DNA from: Novacetimonas cocois
GTDB lineage: Bacteria; Pseudomonadota; Alphaproteobacteria; Acetobacterales; Acetobacteraceae
DNA length: 64,000 nt
Direction: 5' to 3'
NCBI RefSeq assembly: GCF_003311635.1
Contig: NZ_QEXL01000008.1
Coordinates: 89,117 to 153,116, forward strand
Made by a program: the position numbers and the translations under genes. Positions 9,393-17,226 of this stretch are shown piece after piece. The first letter of the stretch is position 1. Each line of letters begins with the position of its first letter. A model generated the notes under the pieces. The model saw only the letters and a program-made list of their open reading frames with translations. It did not search any database and was not told the origin of the DNA.

Positions 9393-10523
9393 ATGGGGGC
9401 TCCAAGACATCATTATGCGGCTCTGGATGGCGTGCGTGGTTTTGCAGCCCTTTCCGTCATGATCTTTCACCTTGGCCATTGGCTGGATGTGCCGGAACTT
9501 GCGGTCAACAGCGGACTGGCCGTGGATCTGTTCTTCTGTCTCAGCGGATATGTGCTCACGCTTTCCTACGGCATGCGCATGATGGGGCAGGGATCGCTAT
9601 CCACGGGACAGTTCCTTTTTCGTCGGCTTGTCCGCCTGATGCCGGTCATCGTCGTAGCGACCATCGTCGGGGCGGCATATGTGCTGTCACGCGGCCATCT
9701 GAATGGGGAGGTCGTGTCATACGGTGTATTCCTGACTGCGGTCATGCTGTCATTACTTGACATTCCCTATCTGTCGGCACCGCGCGAGGTCGGCGGTCCG
9801 CAGGTTTTTCCCCTTAATGGCCCGCAATATTCTCTTTTCCTGGAAATTTTCATCAACCTGTTCTGGTGGGCGACACGACGCCTTGACCAGCGTTACCTGT
9901 CGCTGGCGGTCATCGTCATCTGCCTGCCGCTGGTGGGGATATACGGACTGGGGGGAGATGTTCCCGCGACATTCCTGAGTGGCTTTCCACGGGTCGGGGC
10001 TTCGTTTTTTATCGGTGTGGCCCTGTACAGGTTTGCGCCAGTCATTCCCGCTGCCATTACCGGCAGGATGACATTCGTCACAAGCCTGTCTGTCATGGCG
10101 TTACTGTTTTTCTGGCCGTATGCCGTTCCGCGTGGGGTTGAGCTGGCATGGATCGCGGTATTTTCGCCACTTCTGGTTATTTCGGGCGCGCGCGTGCGTC
10201 TTTCGCCCGGCCTGTCGCGGATGTCCCTGCTGGGGGGGGAACTGTCGTACCCGCTGTATGCGTTGCATTATCCGGTTTTCTGCTGGGTCAATGGCCTGTT
10301 TCATGCAACGATGCATGCACGCATGGCCCAGATTGAAATACCCCTTGTCTTCGTCATGGCAATTGCGATATCATTCGGTGTGCTCAAGGGAATTGACGAA
10401 CCGCTGCGGCAGGTCATCTCCAGACGTTATCCGGGGAAAATCGCTGCCGTCCGCGCTCCTGCCCCGGTGGTCTATCCAGTCGGGGAAACCTCCATTGCCA
10501 TCCCCGCACGGCAGGAAAGGTAG
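9393..10523 (+). CDS. Acyltransferase family 3, EPS sugar acylation
   Basis: A 376-residue polytopic membrane protein of the acyltransferase-3 (OafA/AceI-like) family, which transfers acyl groups such as acetyl to sugars of lipid-linked intermediates or polysaccharide. The start has the family signature ALDGVRGFAALSVMIFHL (residues 10-27) with the conserved Arg and His, and the second helix has the typical DLFFCLSGYVL. About ten hydrophobic segments follow. AGGG stands eight bases before the ATG. It lies within the EPS locus, so acetylation of the polymer is the likely role. Its last 52 bp overlap the 3' end of the oppositely oriented glycosyltransferase gene. Confidence 0.88.
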   Translation: MGAPRHHYAALDGVRGFAALSVMIFHLGHWLDVPELAVNSGLAVDLFFCLSGYVLTLSYGMRMMGQGSLSTGQFLFRRLVRLMPVIVVATIVGAAYVLSRGHLNGEVVSYGVFLTAVMLSLLDIPYLSAPREVGGPQVFPLNGPQYSLFLEIFINLFWWATRRLDQRYLSLAVIVICLPLVGIYGLGGDVPATFLSGFPRVGASFFIGVALYRFAPVIPAAITGRMTFVTSLSVMALLFFWPYAVPRGVELAWIAVFSPLLVISGARVRLSPGLSRMSLLGGELSYPLYALHYPVFCWVNGLFHATMHARMAQIEIPLVFVMAIAISFGVLKGIDEPLRQVISRRYPGKIAAVRAPAPVVYPVGETSIAIPARQER

Positions 10524-11338
10524 CCTTTCATTCTTCCAAGGAATGTCATTACATAGTAACGGGAAATTAAAAAATCACCTTTGATCAGGTAAAGGATGCT
10601 GCCTGCGATCGGCCGCAGAAGGAATGAAACGACCGTGGCGGGATCAAGACAGTTCTTGCGCATGACCCGCCCCATCCCGGCGCCATAGCCATAGGCGCGC
10701 GTGACGTTAAGTGCCACGGGCTTGTCCGCGTGAATGATGCGCAGGGAGGGAATATACAGTCCGGCAAATCCTTTTTTGAGTAAGCGCAGCGCCAGGTCCT
10801 GTCCCTCTGCCGATCCGAAAGGCGTTCCGGGGCCAAGGCTTTCATCGAACCCGCCAACGGCGATGAATGCCGGGCGACGGATGAAGAAATTGAATTCGAT
10901 CAGGCAGGTCCAGACGGTGTGGCTGTCGATGACCGTTTCCTGCGTCTGCCATCGTCCGGAACGCCCGGCATTCCCTTCGTGCGTGATGACAGATCCGGTG
11001 ATGAATTCAGGCGAGCGGACATTGCTGAACATCCGGTCAACCGTTTTCAGAACATTTTCAGTATAGATGCAGTCATCATCAGGAAAGGTAAGGATGTCCC
11101 CACCCGCGTGACGGGCGCCGAGGTTGCGGGCGTGATTGCATTGCCGGATGTCGCTGCGCAGATGCAGGATGCTCAGCTTTTCCGTAAACCGGGCGACAAG
11201 GGGAACAAGGCGGTCATCGTCATTCTGATCGACAATGATGACCTCGAACGTTTTCAGGGACTGGCGGGTCAGGGAAAGCAGAAGGTCTTGCAGTTCCTCC
11301 ACCCGGCCCAGTGTCGGAATGATCAGGGAAAAGAACAT
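10472..11338 (-). CDS. Glycosyltransferase family 2
   Basis: A 288-residue cytoplasmic GT-A fold transferase. The start SLIIPTLGRVEELQDLL and the metal/nucleotide-binding DDD in TFPDDDCIY (about residue 86) are typical of GT2 enzymes, as is the later IRRPAFIAVGGFDE acceptor-side motif. It probably adds one sugar to the lipid-linked EPS repeat unit; donor and linkage cannot be deduced. It is the last gene of the minus-strand EPS block, 18 bp after the GT4-GT2 fusion, with AAGGG seven bases before its ATG. Its 3' end overlaps the convergent acyltransferase by 52 bp. Confidence 0.88.
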   Translation of the reverse strand: MFFSLIIPTLGRVEELQDLLLSLTRQSLKTFEVIIVDQNDDDRLVPLVARFTEKLSILHLRSDIRQCNHARNLGARHAGGDILTFPDDDCIYTENVLKTVDRMFSNVRSPEFITGSVITHEGNAGRSGRWQTQETVIDSHTVWTCLIEFNFFIRRPAFIAVGGFDESLGPGTPFGSAEGQDLALRLLKKGFAGLYIPSLRIIHADKPVALNVTRAYGYGAGMGRVMRKNCLDPATVVSFLLRPIAGSILYLIKGDFLISRYYVMTFLGRMKGYLSCRAGMAMEVSPTG

Positions 11339-11356
11339 GAAAAAACCCTTTTTCCG

Positions 11357-13393
11357 TTAAAGTGTCAGCATTTTTTCTGGGGCGACGTGACCGCGCATGG
11401 CATCGCGCAGCGCCAGCCAGTTGCCGATGACGCGACCCCGTCGGTCGATATAGGGTTCAGGCCATACGCTGCGCACGATGTTCATCGCGATGTTGCGCCC
11501 GATGCTGCGCAGGGCATGGTCAAGGGGAAATGTTCCCTTGCGAAAAAGATAAAGCGGATTGACCACCTGCGAATATCCCAGGCGACGTCCTGGCGTGCGT
11601 CCCGATTTGCTGCCCAGATGGACGCCTTTCGCCCCGTTGACGCGTACGATGCGCCCGCGCTGTCCCAGCTGGCGGGAAAAATCGATGTCTTCGTACCATG
11701 CATAAAGCGGCAGGCGTTCGTCAAAGCGCAGCCCGGCCTCGCGAATGGTGGAAAGGCGATAGGCCATGTTGCATCCATATCCGTTCCACGCCGGTTGCAC
11801 GGCCGGCAGGGATGATGTGTCGTTGACGCGTGAATCCTCCAGCATGGCGCGTCCCTCGTCCACCGGCAGGCCCGGCCCTTTCGCCCCGTCCGCCAGGACA
11901 CGTCCGGTTGCCACCACGATTTCCGGATCCGCGGCAAACGCGTCCGCGCAGCGTGCCAGGTAATCGGGATCGGCCAGGAAATCATCATCGAAAAACACGA
12001 TGACATCCGCATCCCTGGCATGATCCAGTAGGACATTGCGCTGATGCGCCAGTCCGCGCGGTCCCTGCAGCAGGGTCACCCCGGCGGAAGCTTCCAGACC
12101 TGCTATGTCCTGTGCCGTGGGGGCGCATATGAGGATCTGCTGCGCGGGATGGGTCTGGCGACGCAGCTGGGCGACGGTTTCACGCAGGATTTCGGGGCGC
12201 CCACTGGTGGCGATCGCGATCGTGATCTTCATGTCGTGGGTGGCGGGCGCGGTATTCTCCTTCGGACTGTCAGACGCAGGCGCCCCCTGCGACAGCAGTT
12301 CACGCGACAGGGCGACATGCCGCAGGGCATAGGCGTGGGAGTTCAGCCGTGTGTGGATCCGCGCGCGTGCGCGTTCGACCATCTCCGCGCATCGATCCGG
12401 ATCGCAGGCCAGCGTGACGATGGCCTGCGCCAGCGCCTGCACGTCGCCGATGGGAACATAGAATACGCACTGTTCATCGAAATAGTGGCGCAGTCCCCCG
12501 GTGTCGGTGGCAATGACCGGCAACCCGCGTATGGTCGCTTCCTCGATGACCGTAATGCCGGAGGCATGCAGGTTGCGTGTAAGCGGCACGACCACCAGGT
12601 CGGCCTGATCGTACAATGCGAACAGCGTGTCATTGTTCGTGGGGGTGATACGCGTGACATGGGGCGGAACATCAATGCGGTTGGCCGTGGCGATGGTGAC
12701 GTGACACGGCACGTCATCGGGCAGGCGCGATGTCGCGGTGATGAGGGTGGTCCAGTCGCGATGGCGGTCATTGCCCAGCGACAGGACCCTGATGGGATCG
12801 CCGGACTTATGCGCCATCGGCGCATGGGGCGTCATCTCGTCCGCGCGGATGCCGAATTCCACCCATGCCATCCTCTGCCCCGGAAAGATGGTGCGTGCCC
12901 GGGCCATGTTTTCCGGCGACAGGAACGTCAGCAGGTCCGCGCGCGACAGCAGCAGGCGCATCATCCATCTGCGCCACCATGCTTCCTGGTCCCAGCGATC
13001 CATCAGCCACACGCTCTGGGCAATCAGCGGGGGATGGCGGGCGCGGGGCGTCAGGCGATACAGCAGCAGGACAGCCATGGCCTGTGCCTCGGTATGGGTC
13101 CAGACGACATCGGACGACAGGATCCCCGCCCGATTGCGCCACGCATGCACGAAGTCAAAGCCGATGAGGAACCGCACCCCGTAACGGACAAGGCGGGAGA
13201 GTGGATTTTCCACCCTGTCTTCGGACTGTTCGATGATGACATCCGGTCCCGCCGCGCGGTAATAGCCATAGGCATAGGGCTCGTTTATGCCGGGGATGAC
13301 GCCCTTTTCCCATCGTGCGTGCCAGCTTGTGGCTCCATACCCGTAACTCAGCTGGACAAAGGCGCGCAAAGGGACATGCGACGGTGTTGACAT
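11357..13393 (-). CDS. Two-domain glycosyltransferase, GT4-GT2 fusion
   Basis: A 678-residue protein with two glycosyltransferase domains. Residues 1 to about 370 form a GT-B (GT4-like) unit with the nucleotide-sugar segment GITVIEEATIRGLPVIATDTGG. From about residue 388 a second unit begins as a complete GT2 domain (MKITIAIATSGRPEIL), with FFDDDF as the DxD region and YAWYEDIDFSRQL as the acceptor/catalytic region. A single chain could thus add two successive sugars. The frame extends 20 codons upstream, but the ATG at 13393 has AGGAGA seven bases before it. It starts 25 bp after the small secreted-protein gene and is followed 18 bp later by another GT2, so all are probably one operon. Confidence 0.86.
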   Translation of the reverse strand: MSTPSHVPLRAFVQLSYGYGATSWHARWEKGVIPGINEPYAYGYYRAAGPDVIIEQSEDRVENPLSRLVRYGVRFLIGFDFVHAWRNRAGILSSDVVWTHTEAQAMAVLLLYRLTPRARHPPLIAQSVWLMDRWDQEAWWRRWMMRLLLSRADLLTFLSPENMARARTIFPGQRMAWVEFGIRADEMTPHAPMAHKSGDPIRVLSLGNDRHRDWTTLITATSRLPDDVPCHVTIATANRIDVPPHVTRITPTNNDTLFALYDQADLVVVPLTRNLHASGITVIEEATIRGLPVIATDTGGLRHYFDEQCVFYVPIGDVQALAQAIVTLACDPDRCAEMVERARARIHTRLNSHAYALRHVALSRELLSQGAPASDSPKENTAPATHDMKITIAIATSGRPEILRETVAQLRRQTHPAQQILICAPTAQDIAGLEASAGVTLLQGPRGLAHQRNVLLDHARDADVIVFFDDDFLADPDYLARCADAFAADPEIVVATGRVLADGAKGPGLPVDEGRAMLEDSRVNDTSSLPAVQPAWNGYGCNMAYRLSTIREAGLRFDERLPLYAWYEDIDFSRQLGQRGRIVRVNGAKGVHLGSKSGRTPGRRLGYSQVVNPLYLFRKGTFPLDHALRSIGRNIAMNIVRSVWPEPYIDRRGRVIGNWLALRDAMRGHVAPEKMLTL

Positions 13394-13418
13394 GAATGTT
13401 TCTCCTGCTGCGCGGGAC

Positions 13419-13820
13419 CTAGAAAATACCGACCGAGATAATCTGGAAATCACGTGCGGCCTGGCGGCCGATCAGGTCCGCATGGGCCGTGGCGGCGCGA
13501 TGCGGCGTTGAAAATCCGTGGCAATACGCGCCCTCCAGCACCAGATGCATGCCAAAGCGCAGGTTGACGGTGCGGGCGAACCTGCCGCCATAGGCGTAAA
13601 GCGCCATGCGTGATGTCATCGGCAGCTGATAGGGATGGCTGATGAACAGCCGCTGGCTGGCGGGGTCGCTGGCGCTGCACCAGACGGACTGCGTGGGGGG
13701 GGCTGCGCGGGCGAACGGCGTGACGACCGCCAGCATGCCCATGCCAGCGCCTGCAAAGGTCATCAGGCATCGCCGGCGACACATGCCCGTGGGGCGGGCG
13801 GGCGGGCGATACCCCGTCAT
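13419..13820 (-). CDS. Small secreted protein of unknown function in EPS operon
   Basis: A 133-residue protein I do not recognise. It starts with an Arg-rich n-region (CRRRC) and a hydrophobic core (MTFAGAGMGMLAVVTP) ending in ARAAP, i.e. a signal peptide with likely cleavage near residue 42. The mature part is about 90 residues with two cysteines (VWCSAS, GAYCHG) and no obvious catalytic motif. Its ATG overlaps the TGA of the upstream GT4 gene (ATGA, 13817-13820), which implies translational coupling and makes a spurious frame unlikely. Export to the periplasm and membership of an EPS operon suggest a role in polymer assembly, modification or export; that is inference. Confidence 0.72.
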   Translation of the reverse strand: MTGYRPPARPTGMCRRRCLMTFAGAGMGMLAVVTPFARAAPPTQSVWCSASDPASQRLFISHPYQLPMTSRMALYAYGGRFARTVNLRFGMHLVLEGAYCHGFSTPHRAATAHADLIGRQAARDFQIISVGIF

Positions 13821-14899
13821 GCCGTTATGTCCTGCGCGATCTGCAGCAGGGCCTGCGCGGCCCTGTCCCATGTGAAGGAGGCCGCCCGCATCGTGCCTGC
13901 CGCGCGCAGTTCCTGTGCCAGGGCGGGCGTGTCAAGGATGCGCACGACGCTGCGGGAAATGTCTTCGGGGTCGGTGGGATCGGCATAGAGCGCGGCGTCG
14001 GCGCAGACTTCGTGCAGCACGGGAATGTCGGCCGTTACCACCGGACAGCCACAGGCCATGGCTTCCAGCGGCGGAAGCCCGAAACCTTCGTAAAGCGACG
14101 GGAAGACGAAGCAGGCCGCCGCGTCATAAAGCGCGCGCAGTTCCGCGTCGCTGACGCGCCCGACATAGGTGGCGGGTTTCGGCAGGACCTGGGTGCCGTT
14201 GGAATTGAAGACGGCATTGTTCACGCTGCCGCTGATGACAAGGGGGATCCCGCGCAGCGACAGGGCGCGGGCAAGGGCGTCGAGCCGCGTCAGGTTCTTG
14301 TGCGGCGCAAGGTTGCCGACCGCCAAGACGAAGCGCTGGCTTTTCAGGTCATGGCGCGCAAGGATCGTGGTGTCGGGCGTGACACGCGCGATATGGTCCG
14401 CCCCTTCGCCAATGACCGTGATCCGCGAGGCCGGAATGCGGAGATAACGCGACAGTTCCGCGCGGGAAAATTCGGAAACGGTAACCAGTCGTGTGCGGGT
14501 CCGGCACAGGAAAAAATGTAAGAACCGATACCACAGGCGGAATTTCCAAGAATAGGATTCCGGATGGCCGAATACGCCCGCGTCATGAATGATCACGATC
14601 TGGCGCCGCCCCCACAGCGGGGCCGTATTGCCAAGGTTGATCAGCACGCCATGACGCGCCGCCAGCGGGAGTTCGCACTGTTCCCATATCTGCCCATGCC
14701 GCCTGCCAACGGTGCGTCGTGGCAGGTTGGGGGCATCCTGCTCGGTAATCTGTGCATCGGGGAGCAGGATAAGCGGGGCGGGCCGTCCCTGCGCGGAGCT
14801 GACGCGGGCGAGGGCATGACAGATTTCGATTGCAAAACGCTGCACGCCGCTCAATGGCTGGGTCATGAAGCGTCCGTTGACATAGATGACTGGTCTCAC
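13817..14899 (-). CDS. Glycosyltransferase family 4 (GT-B)
   Basis: A 360-residue GT-B glycosyltransferase, often mannosyl- or rhamnosyl-transferring in EPS and O-antigen loci. The N-terminus has SGVQRFAIEI as acceptor-side Gly loop. The C-terminal half has FVFPSLYEGFGLPPLEAMACGCPVV, shown here as the E-x7-E region around YEGFGLPPLEA, that binds the donor phosphate. An ATG at 14938 lies in the same frame but inside the preceding gene. A GTG at 14899 is preferred because GGAG lies seven bases before it and it begins 17 bp after the upstream stop at the family's usual start (RPVIYVNGRF). Its stop overlaps the next gene's start. Confidence 0.87.
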   Translation of the reverse strand: MRPVIYVNGRFMTQPLSGVQRFAIEICHALARVSSAQGRPAPLILLPDAQITEQDAPNLPRRTVGRRHGQIWEQCELPLAARHGVLINLGNTAPLWGRRQIVIIHDAGVFGHPESYSWKFRLWYRFLHFFLCRTRTRLVTVSEFSRAELSRYLRIPASRITVIGEGADHIARVTPDTTILARHDLKSQRFVLAVGNLAPHKNLTRLDALARALSLRGIPLVISGSVNNAVFNSNGTQVLPKPATYVGRVSDAELRALYDAAACFVFPSLYEGFGLPPLEAMACGCPVVTADIPVLHEVCADAALYADPTDPEDISRSVVRILDTPALAQELRAAGTMRAASFTWDRAAQALLQIAQDITA

Positions 14900-14915
14900 C
14901 AAAACACTCCACACG

Positions 14916-17150
14916 TCAGCCCGGGGGCAGCAATCCATAATGGCTGTAGATCCGGAAAGGATGTTTCTCCGCCTCGCCCAGGCTGTGCGGGGGGGCCTGC
15001 GTCAGCACCGCGCCCAGCGTGCGGGCGTCATAGGTATGCAGCGTGCGCATCGCCTGTACCAGGGTGGACGCACTCGTCCGGCCCCATTTGACCACCATCA
15101 CCACGCCATCGGTCTGGCGCGACAGGACGGCTGCGTCCGGGAAGGCCAGCGCCGGCGGGGTATCGAGCAGGATCATGTCATACTGCGATCCCACCTGTGC
15201 GAGTATGCGTCCCAGTTCCTCGGGCAGCAGCATGGCCCGGCCGCCACGATGCATCATTCCCTCGGGCGTCAGGATATCGACACCGGGCAGCACGTCGCGT
15301 TCCAGCCCCGCCAGAAGGGGATCGACCGGCATGTGGTTGTTGCGCACGATGCTGACCGCGCCCATGACGCGCATGGCCGACGGGTTGCGCATGTCACAGT
15401 CGATCACCAGCGCGCGCTGGCCGCACCGTCCCGTATTGGCCGCCAGCGACAGGGCAAAGGTCGTCTTGCCCTCGGCCTGCTCGGCAGAGGTCACCAGCAC
15501 CACCTTGGCGCGAAAACGGCTGTGGCCGAACGAAAGGACGCTGCGGATCGATTCCACGGTTTCCAGATAGGCCGAACGTTCCCTGCTGGCGTACTGGCGC
15601 GACAGGGTGCCGGCGAATGCCGGGACAAGTCCCAGCGCGAACAGCCCCGGAATGGCGTCGAGTTCCGCCGTGCTGCGCACCCCCTTGCGCATCCGGTCGA
15701 TGATCAGGGCGGACCCCGCCCCCGCGATAAGGGAAAACAGGAGGGCGATGGCCATGTACTGCGTGCGCGGCGGGCCATAGGGGCCAATGGGGGTGTCGGC
15801 GCGCGAAATGAGGTCGGCCTCCGCCACCTGCAGTTCCGCCTGCGTGGATGTCTGGGCAAACCGCCCCAGATAGTCCTGGTATACCGTGCGTGCCGCCGTG
15901 GCTTCGCTCTGCAGCTGGCGCAGGGTCACATCCGCCTCGTTCTCGGCGGTGACCTGTCCCTGAAGCCGGTTGACCTCGGCCGACAGGGCCGACACGCGGG
16001 CTTCGGCGCTGGCCAGTTCCTTGGCGGCGCTGTTGGCGATGCGGTGGACCTCCGCGCCGATGCGGCTGCGGACCTGGGCAGCCGCCGCGCGCACGGACTG
16101 AAGGTCGGGATTGCCATCCATGACCGTCTGGCTCAGGCTGGCGGCGCGGCTGCTGATCTGGGCCTCCTGCGCCTGGAGCTGCTGGATGAGGGGCGAAGAG
16201 ACAGCGTCGGGGATGCTGTCCACGCTGCCATTGTTCAGCGCATTCCTGATTTCTGCGTACCGCGCGCGCCGGCTTTCCAGATCGCCGCGCGCGGTAATGA
16301 GCTCACGGTTCATCTGGATCAGCTGCTGGTCGGTGACGGTTGTGCCGCCATTGTCGTTGCTGGTGCCGTTCGCACCCGGCGCACGTTCCAGTTCCGCGGC
16401 GATCAGGCCATTCTTTTCCCGAAAGGCCTGTACCGCCTGTTCCGCCTTGCGCAGCCGTTCCCGCAGGGGGGCAATCTGTTCGTCCAGCAACGCGTTCGCC
16501 TGCCACGTTGCCGATATCTTCATGTGACGCTTGAAGTCGAGATAGACGTCCGCATACGCATTGGCGATGCGCGCGCTGGTCTGCGCATTGTTCATGCTGG
16601 CGGTAATGGTGATGATATAGGAACGTCCGTCGTTAAGGATCGTCACCCACTGATCCAGCAGCAGGCTGGTCGCCTGCAGCCGCTCGTCCGGCGTCATGGG
16701 AAGCTGCGGCGGCGGGGTGACGAAAAGGCGCGATACGGCATTTATGATGCGTTTGGTCAGCGGGACATGATCCAGCGCCTCGCGCACGTCGGGATCATCC
16801 ACCAGGTCGAGTTTTTTTACCACGGCGCGTGCGATCGCCGGGCTGCGCAGGATGCTGACCTCGCTATTGACGGCCACGGTATCGACCTCGGGCGAGGAAA
16901 CGGTGGCCTGCAGGTCGCGAAACGGGGCCTGCCGGGTGCCGACGATCAGGATGGAGGACGCGCTGTAATAAGGCCTGAGGGAAAATATCCCGAACCCCGC
17001 CGGCACCGCGATCCCCAGCGTTACCAGCGCGATGGCCAGGCGGTGGCGGTTCATGATGCTGAAGGCATGCAAGGGTGAAACCTGTTGCGTCGCCATCGGG
17101 TCCGGCGCCGCCGGGCCGTTGAATGATGCGGGCAATTGAAGCGTATTCAT
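14916..17150 (-). CDS. Polysaccharide co-polymerase with BY-kinase domain (GumC/Wzc-like)
   Basis: A 744-residue inner-membrane protein that sets EPS chain length and couples polymerisation to export. A Wzz-type N-terminal segment has TM1 near residues 37-57, followed by a long periplasmic coiled-coil region and TM2 near 465-485. A cytoplasmic bacterial tyrosine-kinase domain follows: Walker A SAEQAEGKTT near 557, Walker A' ALVIDCDMRNPS and Walker B MILLDTPP. Two oddities are visible: Ala replaces the first Gly of the usual GEGK, and the C-terminus has only two tyrosines (IYSHYG) instead of a Tyr cluster. The ATG at 17150 has AGAGGA eight bases upstream, so the longer frame from 17207 is less likely. 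Confidence 0.9.
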   Translation of the reverse strand: MNTLQLPASFNGPAAPDPMATQQVSPLHAFSIMNRHRLAIALVTLGIAVPAGFGIFSLRPYYSASSILIVGTRQAPFRDLQATVSSPEVDTVAVNSEVSILRSPAIARAVVKKLDLVDDPDVREALDHVPLTKRIINAVSRLFVTPPPQLPMTPDERLQATSLLLDQWVTILNDGRSYIITITASMNNAQTSARIANAYADVYLDFKRHMKISATWQANALLDEQIAPLRERLRKAEQAVQAFREKNGLIAAELERAPGANGTSNDNGGTTVTDQQLIQMNRELITARGDLESRRARYAEIRNALNNGSVDSIPDAVSSPLIQQLQAQEAQISSRAASLSQTVMDGNPDLQSVRAAAAQVRSRIGAEVHRIANSAAKELASAEARVSALSAEVNRLQGQVTAENEADVTLRQLQSEATAARTVYQDYLGRFAQTSTQAELQVAEADLISRADTPIGPYGPPRTQYMAIALLFSLIAGAGSALIIDRMRKGVRSTAELDAIPGLFALGLVPAFAGTLSRQYASRERSAYLETVESIRSVLSFGHSRFRAKVVLVTSAEQAEGKTTFALSLAANTGRCGQRALVIDCDMRNPSAMRVMGAVSIVRNNHMPVDPLLAGLERDVLPGVDILTPEGMMHRGGRAMLLPEELGRILAQVGSQYDMILLDTPPALAFPDAAVLSRQTDGVVMVVKWGRTSASTLVQAMRTLHTYDARTLGAVLTQAPPHSLGEAEKHPFRIYSHYGLLPPG

Positions 17151-17226
17151 CGCTTGCGTCCTCTCGAAAGGGGAGGGGGCGGATAAAGGGGGCACAGCGG
17201 CGTCCATGACGCGGCGCGGACAGGGG

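Noticed and set aside
14886-17078. A 730-codon open frame opposite the co-polymerase gene.
   Set aside because: The minus-strand gene has clear Walker motifs and a good start. The plus-strand peptide is Arg/Gly/Gln-rich, as is typical of antisense frames here.
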